Below, in pieces: positions 49,517 through 58,129 of a stretch of DNA of 64,000 nt (within the stretch, counting starts at the first letter, position 1; every line of letters begins with the position of its first letter). The notes under the pieces were generated by a model that searched no databases, was not told the DNA's origin, and saw only the letters and a program-made list of their open reading frames with translations. Source of the DNA: Sporotomaculum syntrophicum (GTDB taxonomy: Bacteria; Bacillota; Desulfotomaculia; Desulfotomaculales; Desulfallaceae); contig NZ_LSRS01000001.1 in assembly GCF_009932395.1 (NCBI RefSeq), positions 90,864-154,863 of the forward strand. Reading direction: 5' to 3'. The position numbers were made by a program, and so were the translations under genes.

Positions 49517-49567
49517 TATAATATACCTTCTTTGCAAGTTTATCCTAATGAGGTTTGCTATTAAATA

Positions 49568-50863
49568 TTACAGGCCAAACCGCTTATATATATCATCAAC
49601 ATGTTTTAAGTGGTAACAATAATCAAATATTTTATTTATTTCTTCTTTAGATAAGATGGCGGCTACTTCCGGATCGTCCAGCAGCAATTGCCGGAAATCC
49701 TCCCCTGTCTGCCAGCACTGCATAGCATTGCGCTGCACGAGTTCGTAGGCTTTTTCCCTGGTGAGCCCGTGGTCTTCCACCAGGGCCAGCAGCACCCGCT
49801 GTGAAAAAATCAGGCCATGTGTCTTCTCCAGGTTCTTTTTCATATTCTCCGGGTAGACCAGCAAATTTTCCATTATATTAACGAATTTATACAGCATATA
49901 GTCCAGGGTGATGGTGCTGTCGGGGAAAATCACCCTTTCCACCGAGGAATGTGATATGTCACGCTCATGCCACAACGCCACGTTTTCCATTGCTGCCAGG
50001 GCATTGCCCCGGAGCAATCGGGCCATGCCGCTGATCCGCTCCACAGTAATCGGATTGCGCTTGTGAGGCATTGCCGACGAGCCTTTCTGGCCTTTTTTAA
50101 AGTGCTCTTCGGCCTCTAAGATATCAGTGCGCTGCAGATTTCTAATCTCGGTGGCGAATTTTTCCAGAGAGCAGCCAATTACGGCCAGGGTGGTTAAAAA
50201 TTCGGCATGCCGGTCCCTCTGAAGCACCTGCGTAGAGACTAGAGCCGGTTCCAAGCCGAGACCGGCACAAACGTGTTGTTCCACCGCGGGGTCGATATTG
50301 GCGTAAGTACCTACCGCCCCGGAAATCTTTCCCGCACTGATGGTGGCTATGGCACTTTCCAAACGTTTAATGTTGCGCTCGGTTTCCGCCACCCAGAGCA
50401 GCATTTTTAAGCCGAAAGTAGTCGGTTCGGCGTGCACCCCGTGGGTGCGCCCGATCATCATGGAATAGCGGTGCTCCTTGGCCTTACTCAATAACACGTC
50501 CCGCAGTTGATTCAGGCGTTTAAGGAGCAGCCGGCCCGCTTCCTTGATTTGCAGCGCCAGAGCAGTGTCAAGCACGTCTGAAGAGGTCATGCCCAGGTGG
50601 ATATACTTGGCAGAATCGCCAACATATTCACCAACGCAGGTGAGGAAAGCAATCATATCGTGGTTGGTAACCGCCTCAATCTCGTCAATGCGCTCCACGG
50701 TAAAATCAGCTTTTTCTTTAATTTCCCGCAGCGCCTCGGCCGGCACCACGCCCATTTCAGCCAGCGCCTCACAAGCGCTGATTTCAACATCCAGCCATTT
50801 GCGGTACTTGTTTTCCTGTGACCAAATGGCTCCCATTTCAGGTAAAGTATAACGATCAATCAA
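49568..50863 (-). CDS. purB: Adenylosuccinate lyase
   Basis: PurB, which cleaves both SAICAR and adenylosuccinate. The 431-aa product has the fumarase/lyase signature SSAMPHKRNPITVE, with GRTHGVHAEPTTFG holding the catalytic His, and MTSSDVLDTALALQ. It lies 2 nt after purE, so translation is coupled. Confidence 0.97.
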   Translation of the reverse strand: MIDRYTLPEMGAIWSQENKYRKWLDVEISACEALAEMGVVPAEALREIKEKADFTVERIDEIEAVTNHDMIAFLTCVGEYVGDSAKYIHLGMTSSDVLDTALALQIKEAGRLLLKRLNQLRDVLLSKAKEHRYSMMIGRTHGVHAEPTTFGLKMLLWVAETERNIKRLESAIATISAGKISGAVGTYANIDPAVEQHVCAGLGLEPALVSTQVLQRDRHAEFLTTLAVIGCSLEKFATEIRNLQRTDILEAEEHFKKGQKGSSAMPHKRNPITVERISGMARLLRGNALAAMENVALWHERDISHSSVERVIFPDSTITLDYMLYKFVNIMENLLVYPENMKKNLEKTHGLIFSQRVLLALVEDHGLTREKAYELVQRNAMQCWQTGEDFRQLLLDDPEVAAILSKEEINKIFDYCYHLKHVDDIYKRFGL

Positions 50864-50865
50864 GT

Positions 50866-51399
50866 TTACTTCCCTCCCCTGGCATTAAGATACCCGTCAA
50901 TACCCAGCTCGTGCAGCCGAGTTGATTTTTCGTCCACCTGCCGGGCCATTTTCTCCTTATAATCTATTATTTTGTCCCGCACTTCCGGTAAGCCCGCGCT
51001 TACTACCTGGGCTGCCAAAATACCGGCGTTTTTGGCTCCGTTAATCGCCACCGTAGCCACCGGTATCCCCGGGGGCATCTGCACAGTGGCATACAGGGCG
51101 TCCACCCCGTTTAAGGCACCGGAAGCGATGGGGACGCCGATCACGGGCAGCGGCGTGTGCCCGGCAATAACGCCTGCCAAATGGGCCGCCCCGCCAGCAC
51201 CCGCAATAATAACCGCCAGACCCCGGCCGGCAGCCTGCCGGGCATAATTAGCTGTTTTTTCCGGCGCCCGGTGCGCGGAAGAAATCAGCATTTCCCAGGG
51301 CACACCGAGTTCGTCTAATATATCCGACGCCTCGCGCATTACCGGCAGGTCGGAGTCACTGCCCATCACAATACCCACCAGTGGTTTATTCATATCCAT
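50866..51399 (-). CDS. purE: N5-CAIR mutase
   Basis: PurE, 177 aa from ATG 51399 (AAGGAGG eight bases upstream). It has VGIVMGSDSDLPVMREA, ISSAHRAPEKTANYA and GAGGAAHLAGVIAGHTPLPVIGVP, the class I motifs. No purK was seen; class I PurE usually needs PurK, encoded elsewhere if present. First gene of the operon, behind a riboswitch. Confidence 0.96.
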   Translation of the reverse strand: MDMNKPLVGIVMGSDSDLPVMREASDILDELGVPWEMLISSAHRAPEKTANYARQAAGRGLAVIIAGAGGAAHLAGVIAGHTPLPVIGVPIASGALNGVDALYATVQMPPGIPVATVAINGAKNAGILAAQVVSAGLPEVRDKIIDYKEKMARQVDEKSTRLHELGIDGYLNARGGK

Positions 51400-51480
51400 C
51401 TGCCTGTCCTCCTTATGGAATATATGTACATAATTATCATACCCCGTCACACAGACAAGTTATATGTCGATACCCACAAC

Positions 51481-51538
51481 AATAAAAAAGCCTGGACGGA
51501 TAGGTTTACCGGAGTGAAACCTAACCGCCTGGGCTTTT
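51481..51538 (-). terminator. Expression-platform terminator of the pur riboswitch
   Basis: On the minus strand, the arm at 51517-51535 pairs with 51489-51507 (GCCTGGACGG side), loop CACTCCGGT, then a run of T (51481-51488). The first arm includes the aptamer's conserved 3' end, GCCCAGGCGG, so ligand binding and termination are mutually exclusive: an on-switch. Confidence 0.85.
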
Positions 51539-51655
51539 ATCCCGACCGGTGTAGCCGCACACGGATTAGACCCGTGACTGCCTGTATCGCTTGGACCAAA
51601 CCACCGCCCAAAAGCTGTGTGGAACCCTAGATACACTTTCTCTCAGACTGCTTAT
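51520..51655 (-). promoter_or_regulatory. PRPP riboswitch (ykkC subtype 2b) upstream of purE
   Basis: On the minus strand the order of conserved strings is CTAGGGTTCC (51620-51629), then TTTGGTCCAAGCGATACAGG, then CACGGGTCTAATCCGTG, then GGGATAAAAGCCCAGGCGG. CTAGGGTTCC, GGTCC and GGGATAAAAGCCC are the ykkC core; the version with AAGCGAYACAGGC marks subtype 2 rather than the guanidine-I class. Subtype 2b senses PRPP and typically controls purine operons, as here; subtype 2a senses ppGpp and controls amino acid genes. No guanine aptamer, the frequent tandem partner, was found upstream. Confidence 0.85.
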
Positions 51656-51739
51656 TAATTTTAAATGGTGTTCAAGTTAATATTAACCTTGTATTTTCAG
51701 ACAGTCAAGAGTAACCATTTAAATGTAACCAGTTATTGG

Positions 51740-52564
51740 TTAGGCAAATTCAAATAACAACATCAGAATCACCTCAACAACGATAAGTATAACAATCACC
51801 CATTCAACAAATAAGCCGCGCATGGCATTGGTTATAGTAGATAATCCATCGATGATCCCTTTTAAGATTTCCGTCTTACTTTTTATCACTTCATACCGGT
51901 CATTCAACTCAAAAAAATACGACATTTTTTCATAAAAATCTGCAGCATCGGTGTTGGTCCAAGTGATTCCCGGTTTATCAAGAATCATTATATAAGCGAT
52001 GGTGTTATATTCATGCCGGACAATTTTTGAAATAATCCTGGCCAGTTCCCTGTTGCCAATGTTCAATTTACCCATCTCTAAATTGTCAATTTTACTCTCC
52101 AGCTCATCAAGTATGATGCTCAACTGCTCTTCCGTTCTTTTCAGGGCTGCCGATTTTGCAATGACAATTGAGGTCAGCAAGGGATAAAATGATTCAAGCT
52201 TGGGTATCCGAACATAATCGTCGGTAAACACAACTTCCTTACCACTGGCCAGATGCAGCGCATAGTCTTCCTGAAATTCAGTATAGTTTTTAAGATCTAT
52301 ATCTATTTTTATATCTTTAAGAAATTGCATAAATATTTCATTGTGCTCCCGGGTTGAATTAATAAAAACTACACTGCCAAAAGAAAACAAAAGTATCTTC
52401 TCATCTTCTCCCGGGCATTCTCCGATTATTTTCTCCAGCAACCGTTCCTGAAGAATAAGCGGTTCTTCCCAGATATACTTTTTTTTAATGCCGCATTCTC
52501 TGGCGATTTTGTTCAGGTCGATTTCCTTTGCCACGGCATAAGTTTTAAAGGTAAGTTCATTCAT
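51740..52564 (-). CDS. RMD1/DUF155-family membrane-anchored protein
   Basis: A 274-aa protein of the DUF155/RMD1 (YagE) family. The domain is seen in LLFSFGSVVFINSTREHNEIF and DYVRIPKLESFYPLLTSIVIAKSAAL, followed by LFVEWVIVILIVVEVILMLLFEF, a C-terminal transmembrane tail. Mitochondrial relatives organise membranes or nucleoids; the bacterial role is unknown. The start is ATG 52564 after AAGGGAATGG rather than 52573. It sits between the pur leader and the toxin-antitoxin cluster, transcribed towards pur. Confidence 0.85.
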   Translation of the reverse strand: MNELTFKTYAVAKEIDLNKIARECGIKKKYIWEEPLILQERLLEKIIGECPGEDEKILLFSFGSVVFINSTREHNEIFMQFLKDIKIDIDLKNYTEFQEDYALHLASGKEVVFTDDYVRIPKLESFYPLLTSIVIAKSAALKRTEEQLSIILDELESKIDNLEMGKLNIGNRELARIISKIVRHEYNTIAYIMILDKPGITWTNTDAADFYEKMSYFFELNDRYEVIKSKTEILKGIIDGLSTITNAMRGLFVEWVIVILIVVEVILMLLFEFA

Positions 52565-52757
52565 GAAAACCATTCCCTTTATTTTTTGTTTTTTATCGAG
52601 TTGTCAAACCAAAATGCTTGTTAAAATATGGCTGTTTCCATTTTAACACTAAACCAAGTATTCAAAACACGTTTTATTGAGTTTATAGAATACAAAGATA
52701 TAAAAAAACAAAATCAGCTTTTATAAATCGCCATTTAAAGCCTTGTAAAAAATCATA

Positions 52758-52787
52758 ATATGTATATACTAATAACAAAATACATAT
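52758..52787. promoter_or_regulatory. Possible vapBC operator palindrome
   Basis: ATATGTAT (52758-52765) and ATACATAT (52780-52787) form an inverted repeat with a 14-nt gap, 15 nt before the vapB start. RHH antitoxins usually repress their own promoter at such palindromes. Weak evidence in an AT-rich stretch. Confidence 0.4.
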
Positions 52788-52802
52788 ATACAAGGTGATA
52801 AA

Positions 52803-53075
52803 ATGGAAAAAACAAAATTAACACCTATTAGATTTCCTATCGACCTTTTAGATGATTTAGATAAATATGTTAGCGAAGGAAACAGGAGTAAATTCATTAT
52901 TGATGCCACGCGAAAAGAATTACATAGGGCAAAACAAAGAAAAGCTATTCAAAAAGCATCTGGAATACTTAATCAACAGGATTATCCCGAATTTAATACA
53001 TCCGAAGACACTGCAAGCTGGGTGAGAAGGTTACGTGAGGAATCTGATGCAAGGAGGCGAGACCTGTTTGAGTAA
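52803..53075 (+). CDS. vapB: VapB-like ribbon-helix-helix antitoxin
   Basis: A 90-aa protein with an N-terminal ribbon-helix-helix (TPIRFPIDLLDDLDKYVSEGNRSKFIIDATRKEL) and a polar C-terminal tail that would bind the toxin. It begins with ATG 52803 after AAGGTGATAAA. Its stop codon is inside the vapC start region, the usual arrangement. Confidence 0.88.
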   Translation: MEKTKLTPIRFPIDLLDDLDKYVSEGNRSKFIIDATRKELHRAKQRKAIQKASGILNQQDYPEFNTSEDTASWVRRLREESDARRRDLFE

Positions 53076-53454
53076 CGGTTTTCTATTGGATACAACAATC
53101 CTCATAGATTTATTCAGGGGGCGTCGTGAGGCAATTATATTTCTTGATCAGTTAACTCAAGAAGGGTCTCTTTATATTTGTCCAATTGTAGTAGCAGAAA
53201 TTTTTTCAGGTATCCGTTCAGAAGAATTCCCTAGAGTTGAGGAGTTTTTTAAAGCTATGAATTTCTGCCCTATCAATTACAACACAGCAAAAAAAGCCGG
53301 TACATTCAGACGACATTTTCAGAAAAGGGGTATTACCCTCAGTATATCCGATACCCTTATTGCCGCCACCGCCATTGATAACACGTTAACATTGGTGACA
53401 AAGAATGTGCGTCATTTTCCGATGGAAGAGTTGGATGTTATTGAACATTTGTAA
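53068..53454 (+). CDS. vapC: VapC-like PIN-domain RNase toxin
   Basis: A 128-aa PIN-domain protein. The acidic metal residues are D8 in FLLDTTILIDLF, E in VVAEIFSGI and D in SISDTLIAATA, with the last in TLVTKNVRHF (N instead of D). It probably cleaves tRNA or rRNA when free of VapB. The start is TTG 53068, with GGAGG ten bases upstream, overlapping the vapB stop. Confidence 0.9.
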   Translation: MSNGFLLDTTILIDLFRGRREAIIFLDQLTQEGSLYICPIVVAEIFSGIRSEEFPRVEEFFKAMNFCPINYNTAKKAGTFRRHFQKRGITLSISDTLIAATAIDNTLTLVTKNVRHFPMEELDVIEHL

Positions 53455-53756
53455 ATGTAACAAAGTGTTTCGTTTAAGCAGGTAAAACAAAAAGGGAGTA
53501 TATGCAGATGCATCGTCTTCATCTATCGTGATTATGTACTTCATTCATCCGGTTAAATCCTCTTTAACGTCTCTCATTTCTTATCGCCACCTTACTAGTT
53601 GCTTTGTACTATAAGCACTATGTTTTTGTTTATAATATAAAGATATATGTTTATGTGGTCAATTGAATTTTAAACGTTTCTCAATAATAAGCAAACACCT
53701 AAGTTGACTATATAAATATATTCGTTTATAATGAGAATATTGAAAGGGGTGGTGGT
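53455..53756. other. AT-rich intergenic between vapC and the XRE-type gene
   Basis: About 300 nt with no gene that I can support. It ends with a near-consensus promoter (53704-53732) for the next gene. A TTTATAATATAAAG stretch near 53628 may hold a second promoter. Confidence 0.5.
53704..53732 (+). promoter_or_regulatory. Near-consensus SigA promoter
   Basis: TTGACT (53704-53709), a 17-bp spacer and TATAAT (53727-53732). Transcription would start near 53740 and give a leader of about 17 nt with GAAAGGGGTGG before the XRE-type gene. Confidence 0.85.
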
Positions 53757-53972
53757 ATGTCAGTATCTGAACAGCTTAAAATCCTTTGCGTAAAGCTGAA
53801 TATCAGCGTTTCTGAGCTAGCCCGTTTATCTGGGAAAAGCCCCCAGGCCTTCAGCCAGAAAATGAAGCGCGAAAGCTTCACGGTTGATGAGCTAAAGCAA
53901 ATCGCGGAGGCTTCAGGCTGTGAATATGTAGGAGCCTTTGTCATGCCTAGCGGCGAGAGGGTGGAATACTAA
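53757..53972 (+). CDS. Small XRE-type helix-turn-helix protein
   Basis: A 71-aa single-domain protein with a Cro/C1-type helix-turn-helix (EQLKILCVKLNISVSELARLSGKSPQAFSQKMKRESFTVDELKQIAEASGCEY). It could be a transcription regulator or an antitoxin. ATG 53757 is preceded by GAAAGGGGTGGTGGT and the near-consensus promoter at 53704. The Fic gene starts 178 nt later in the same direction. Confidence 0.85.
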   Translation: MSVSEQLKILCVKLNISVSELARLSGKSPQAFSQKMKRESFTVDELKQIAEASGCEYVGAFVMPSGERVEY

Positions 53973-54150
53973 ATTGTGGGTGGTTCTTATATAGGTAACA
54001 GCAAGAACTCTTATAGATGCGCTGCATGCGTTGAGAGGTTTAGTCACAATATCAAAAGACAGCTATCCTGAAAGCAAAGGCTGCAAAAGAACAAACATTC
54101 TGCGGGCTTCTGGGCGAGCTTGAAACAAATCTGTTATAGGGTGTGATGAA

Positions 54151-54906
54151 ATGACGATATATGAAAAAATCGACCGCTGCCATGAGGCTATCGGTGCAGT
54201 TCGCCCCTTTGAGGGTCACATGCTGGAGCAGTTGAAGGACTACTACCGGATTGGCCTTACCTGGTCGAGTAACGCTATTGAGGGGAATACCCTGACCATC
54301 AACGAGACAAAGGTGGTACTTGAAGACGGTCTGACAATTGCCGGCCGGCCACTCCGGGATTTCTACGAGACGGTTGGTCATGGCAAGGCTTATAATTTCA
54401 TGTTCACCTTGATAGGGAATCGACGCATTTCTACGGCAGATATAAAAGCCATGCACCGCCTGTTCTATAAGGAAATTGACGAGGAAAACGCTGGCGTATG
54501 GCGAAAGGAGCCGGTCGTAGTTTCCGGGACTGATTATGTGTTCCCGCACCCGGACGAATTGGAGAAACGCATGATGGAACTTGACGCCTGGATCACAAAC
54601 GAGCGGGGAAAATATCACCCTGTAACTTTTGCAGGTCTACTCCACCTCAAATTCGTAAATATCCACCCATTCATTGATGGGAACGGCAGGACGAGCCGCC
54701 TCATTATGAACCTTGCGCTCATCCAGGATGGCTACCAGCTGGCTATCGTACCTCCGGTGCTCCGGGCAGAATATAACGACACAATCCGCCAATATCAAAT
54801 TAAAGGTACGTCTAAACCGTTCTGTGATTTCATAGCCGAGCGAGTGTACGAAACTCAAAAAGAGATTATGCGCCTTTTTCACATCCCGCTTCCGGAACTG
54901 AAATAG
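54151..54906 (+). CDS. Fic-family AMP-transferase, class II with inhibitory helix
   Basis: A 251-aa Fic-domain protein. The active-site loop HPFIDGNGRTSR is at 172-183 and the flap TDYVFPHP near 127. An N-terminal inhibitory motif (S/T)xxxE(G/N) is present as S40-N-A-I-E44-G45 in TWSSNAIEGN, so this is class II: the Glu blocks the ATP site in cis. Such proteins AMPylate a target when the block is released. ATG 54151 follows AGGGTGTGATGAA. It follows the XRE-type protein and VapBC, suggesting a cluster of stress or defence modules. Confidence 0.92.
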   Translation: MTIYEKIDRCHEAIGAVRPFEGHMLEQLKDYYRIGLTWSSNAIEGNTLTINETKVVLEDGLTIAGRPLRDFYETVGHGKAYNFMFTLIGNRRISTADIKAMHRLFYKEIDEENAGVWRKEPVVVSGTDYVFPHPDELEKRMMELDAWITNERGKYHPVTFAGLLHLKFVNIHPFIDGNGRTSRLIMNLALIQDGYQLAIVPPVLRAEYNDTIRQYQIKGTSKPFCDFIAERVYETQKEIMRLFHIPLPELK

Positions 54907-54950
54907 AAAAGGCGGGGACCCCGAAATGGCATACCCCGCTATTTATCGAT

Positions 54951-54985
54951 TAAAGCCGTCTCAGGCCTGTGGCGGCTTTTGTTAT
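54951..54985 (+). terminator. Terminator after fic
   Basis: AAAGCCG(T)C (54952-54959) with GGCGGCTTT (54971-54979), then TGTTATT. It ends the plus-strand cluster just before the convergent guaA. Confidence 0.8.
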
Positions 54986-55056
54986 TATGTTCTGATATTT
55001 AATATTTGCTTGGAAATAAAACCATTTATTTACTGGATTCAGAGGTATTTCAACTT

Positions 55057-56598
55057 CTATTCCCACTCAATAGTGGCCGGAGGCTTTGAGGTAATATCAT
55101 AAACAACCCGGTTAATCCCGCTCACCTCATTGACAATGCGACAAGAGATACGCTCCAGCACATCATAAGGTATCCTGGCCCAGTCGGCAGTCATCCCGTC
55201 ATGGGAGTAAACGGCCCTTATGGCCACTGTATGGGCATAAGTACGCTCGTCGCCCATTACACCGACGCTGTATAAATTGGGCAGCACGGCAAAGTACTGC
55301 CAGATTTCCCGGTTCAGTCCGGCTCGGGCGATTTCACCGGTGACAATGGCGTCGGCTTCCTGGAGCAGCGCTATTTTATCCGGGGTAACCTCACCCAGTA
55401 TGCGCACGGCCAGACCCGGCCCGGGGAAGGGCTGGCGCCACACTATCTCGGCGGGCATGCCCAGTTCTTCACCCACCAAGCGCACTTCGTCCTTAAACAG
55501 CCAGCGCAGCGGTTCAATTAGAGACATGCGCATATCCTCGGGCAGTCCACCCACATTATGGTGGGATTTAATCACAGCCGCTGTGGCTGTTCCGCTTTCC
55601 ACCACGTCGGGGTACAAGGTTCCCTGCACCAGGAAATCGATTTCGCCAAGTTTGGCTGCTTCTTCCTCAAATACCCGGATAAACTCCTCACCGATTATCT
55701 TACGCTTGCGTTCCGGATCGGTTACACCCTGCAGTTTGGTTAAAAACCGCTCCGATGCATCCACATAAATTAAGTTAATATTGAAGCTGTCACGGAAGAA
55801 ATGCTGTACTGCCTCAGCCTCCCCTTTACGCAACAGCCCGTGGTTCACAAATATACAGGTCAGCTGCTCTCCAATGGCCTGGTGCACCAGTACAGCGGAT
55901 ACCGAGGAGTCCACCCCGCCGCTTAAGGCGCAAATCACCTGCCGGTTGCCCACCTGTTGCTTGATTTCCGCCACGGTATGCTCAATAAAGGATTCCATTG
56001 TCCAGCTGCCGGTACAGCCGCAGATATCATATAGAAAATAGTGCAGTATATCCAGTCCCTTGGGGGTGTGCACCACTTCCGGGTGAAACTGCACCGCATA
56101 AAGACCGCGTTCTTCATTTGCCATCGCGGCCACCGGGGCATGAACGGTGCGAGCCAGGATACTAAAACCGGGTGGGGGTGCCTCAACCAGATCACCGTGA
56201 CTCATCCAACAATGATCCCGCTCGCTCATACTGCCAAGCAGACCGCTGCCGGGCACCACCTCAAGCTCTGTTTTGCCGTACTCCTTCTGGCTGGCCCGGT
56301 TAACCTGGCCGCCCAGTTGCAGCGCCATCAACTGCATACCGTAACAAATGCCCAGAATAGGAATATTTAAATCGTATATTGCTTTGTCGACAACCGGGGC
56401 ACCTGATTGGTACACACTTGACGGGCCTCCGGAAAATATAATGCCCCGCGGTTTTTTGGCCTCCAATTCAGCCAGCGGGGTGTTAAAAGGCAGCATCTCA
56501 CAAAAAACATGGCCCTCGCGAATGCGACGGGCAATTAGTTGGCTGTATTGCCCGCCAAAATCGAGGACTATGACCATCTCCCGTTCGGGTATAGACAT
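55057..56598 (-). CDS. guaA: GMP synthase (glutamine-hydrolysing)
   Basis: GuaA, XMP + Gln + ATP to GMP. The 513-aa product has the class I glutaminase (nucleophile Cys in GICYGMQL, His/Glu in [10 protein letters not shown]), the PP-loop ATP domain [14 protein letters not shown], and the C-terminal dimer domain ending [31 protein letters not shown]. The start is ATG 56598 (GGAGG ten bases upstream) rather than 56619. It follows hpt. Confidence 0.97.
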   Translation of the reverse strand: MSIPEREMVIVLDFGGQYSQLIARRIREGHVFCEMLPFNTPLAELEAKKPRGIIFSGGPSSVYQSGAPVVDKAIYDLNIPILGICYGMQLMALQLGGQVNRASQKEYGKTELEVVPGSGLLGSMSERDHCWMSHGDLVEAPPPGFSILARTVHAPVAAMANEERGLYAVQFHPEVVHTPKGLDILHYFLYDICGCTGSWTMESFIEHTVAEIKQQVGNRQVICALSGGVDSSVSAVLVHQAIGEQLTCIFVNHGLLRKGEAEAVQHFFRDSFNINLIYVDASERFLTKLQGVTDPERKRKIIGEEFIRVFEEEAAKLGEIDFLVQGTLYPDVVESGTATAAVIKSHHNVGGLPEDMRMSLIEPLRWLFKDEVRLVGEELGMPAEIVWRQPFPGPGLAVRILGEVTPDKIALLQEADAIVTGEIARAGLNREIWQYFAVLPNLYSVGVMGDERTYAHTVAIRAVYSHDGMTADWARIPYDVLERISCRIVNEVSGINRVVYDITSKPPATIEWE

Positions 56599-56638
56599 TT
56601 TTATATTTCCTCCCCACAAATCAATTCCTGTGGTACTA

Positions 56639-56661
56639 ATTTAATATAGACTATATTAAAT
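56639..56661. promoter_or_regulatory. AT palindrome between hpt and guaA
   Basis: ATTTAATATA-GAC-TATATTAAAT, a perfect 10-bp inverted repeat, directly after the hpt stop (minus strand) and 41-63 nt before guaA. It could be an operator for guaA or just a weak hairpin. Confidence 0.4.
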
Positions 56662-56662
56662 A

Positions 56663-57205
56663 CTACTTACTTCGATAAATTTCCTCTTTTAGTACATATA
56701 TTTCAGGCAAATTCCGATACTTTTCATTATAGTCAAGACCATAGCCCACCACAAAATGATCAGGTATAGTAAAGCCATTATAATCCACAGGTACGTCTGC
56801 TTTCCGCCGGGAGGGCTTGTCCAGCATGGTGCAAATACGCACGCCGGCCGGGTTGCGAGCCTTTAGGATTTTCAGCAGGTAGGTCAGGGTCAGCCCTGTA
56901 TCAACAATATCCTCAACAATGAGCACATGCCGGTTTTGAATGCTCTTATCCAGATCCTTTAATATACGCACTACACCGGTTGATTTGCTTGAGGCCCCGT
57001 AACTGGATAAGGCCATAAAATCTATGCTCACGTCGATACTTATAGCCCTGATTAAATCGGCCATAAACACCGCGGCACCTTTTAAAATTCCAACCATTAA
57101 AAGATCTTGGCCGGCATAATCCCTGGAAATTATACTCCCCAGTTCATGTACCTTGTTATCAATATCCGCTCTCGAAAACAGAAGTTTTTCTACATCCGGG
57201 TGCAA
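56663..57205 (-). CDS. hpt: Hypoxanthine(-guanine) phosphoribosyltransferase
   Basis: Purine salvage enzyme that uses PRPP. The 180-aa product has the PRPP loop VLIVEDIVDTGLTL, LMVGILKGAAVFMADLIRA and the C-terminal VVGYGLDYNEKYRNLPEIYVL. The start is TTG 57205 after AGGAGG. It lies 65 nt before guaA; together they serve GMP supply. Confidence 0.95.
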   Translation of the reverse strand: MHPDVEKLLFSRADIDNKVHELGSIISRDYAGQDLLMVGILKGAAVFMADLIRAISIDVSIDFMALSSYGASSKSTGVVRILKDLDKSIQNRHVLIVEDIVDTGLTLTYLLKILKARNPAGVRICTMLDKPSRRKADVPVDYNGFTIPDHFVVGYGLDYNEKYRNLPEIYVLKEEIYRSK

Positions 57206-57282
57206 TATTAATTCCTCCTAATATTAAACCTGGACTATTATAACAAGGCTTTAAAAAGATTGTCAATCTACCGAACCCGATG

Positions 57283-57978
57283 TTACATTTTTGGAGGAAC
57301 AATTGTTATTTGCTTGCCGAAATCCCACATTTGCAAAGTGATCTCCAGTTTATCCTTTTTGCCATTTTTACCGGTAGCCTCAATATGCGCTTTTTTAATC
57401 ACCTGCTCGTTCGGGAGAACCCAAACCTGGTAGACAAAATCATCATAACTTAATTCCATTAATTCATTTTGTACTATAGGCTTAAATTCCAGCACCCTGA
57501 ATTTATCGCCATCAATTTCTTCGGCATCCATTTCTTTAATGAAGGGGACTGCTTTGAAATTTAAATTGCCCAGCGGGTTAAACTCAGTAACAAAAAGATC
57601 GGACTCGGCCATTTTGTTGCCCTCCAAGCTGGTCCAATTATCAGACCAGTAACTCCTCAGAAAGGTTTGCTCACCGGTATGGATAAATTCCACCGGCATA
57701 TCCTGCATGGTTCCTTTGATATGGATGCTATCCGGTGCCACCCGCTCACCCTTAACATCCGAGATAACATTACCACCCATTTTTACCTGCATACTAAAGC
57801 GAAATGAAGCAGTGTTAAGAGTTTTTTCCATAGCCGAAGCTAAAAGCTCCTCCGGAGGCACAATAAATTTGGCATAATAAGCTCCGCTAATTTTATAAAT
57901 TCCGAACAGCAGGCATACTGCCAACAATAACCCCAGCCAAATCTTTTTATCCATTACCAGCCAAACCGGTTTAGTCAA
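57283..57978 (-). CDS. LolA/LppX-like envelope protein with N-terminal membrane anchor
   Basis: A 231-aa protein with one N-terminal transmembrane helix (KIWLGLLLAVCLLFGIYKIS) and no lipobox cysteine at the right place. The extracytoplasmic part alternates hydrophobic and charged beta strands (ASFRFSMQVKMGG, HIKGTMQDMPVEFIHTGEQTFLR, DFVYQVWVLPNEQVIKKAHIE) like LolA/LppX/DUF-type lipid-binding folds. A role in lipid or cell-wall traffic is possible. The start is TTG 57978 after AGGGGTGA. Function not known. Confidence 0.72.
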   Translation of the reverse strand: MTKPVWLVMDKKIWLGLLLAVCLLFGIYKISGAYYAKFIVPPEELLASAMEKTLNTASFRFSMQVKMGGNVISDVKGERVAPDSIHIKGTMQDMPVEFIHTGEQTFLRSYWSDNWTSLEGNKMAESDLFVTEFNPLGNLNFKAVPFIKEMDAEEIDGDKFRVLEFKPIVQNELMELSYDDFVYQVWVLPNEQVIKKAHIEATGKNGKKDKLEITLQMWDFGKQITIVPPKM

Positions 57979-58129
57979 TTTATTCACCCCTTTATGCAAA
58001 CAATACTAACTGTAAACTATACGAAATTAACCACGCAAATATTCCTTTTAGCACAGCAATCCTGTTTTTTAAATAACAACTGTGGTAAAATATGAATGTT
58101 TTTAATTCCATTAGGGAGTGCTTGGCAGG

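Noticed and set aside
51650-51740. Guanine aptamer in tandem with the PRPP riboswitch
   Set aside because: No purine-aptamer core (TATAA...loop pair) is visible upstream of the ykkC-type element before the next gene.
53973-54150. Small gene or pseudogene between the XRE-type and Fic genes
   Set aside because: A frame reading ARTLIDALHALRGLVTISKD has no start with a ribosome site and no family I recognise.
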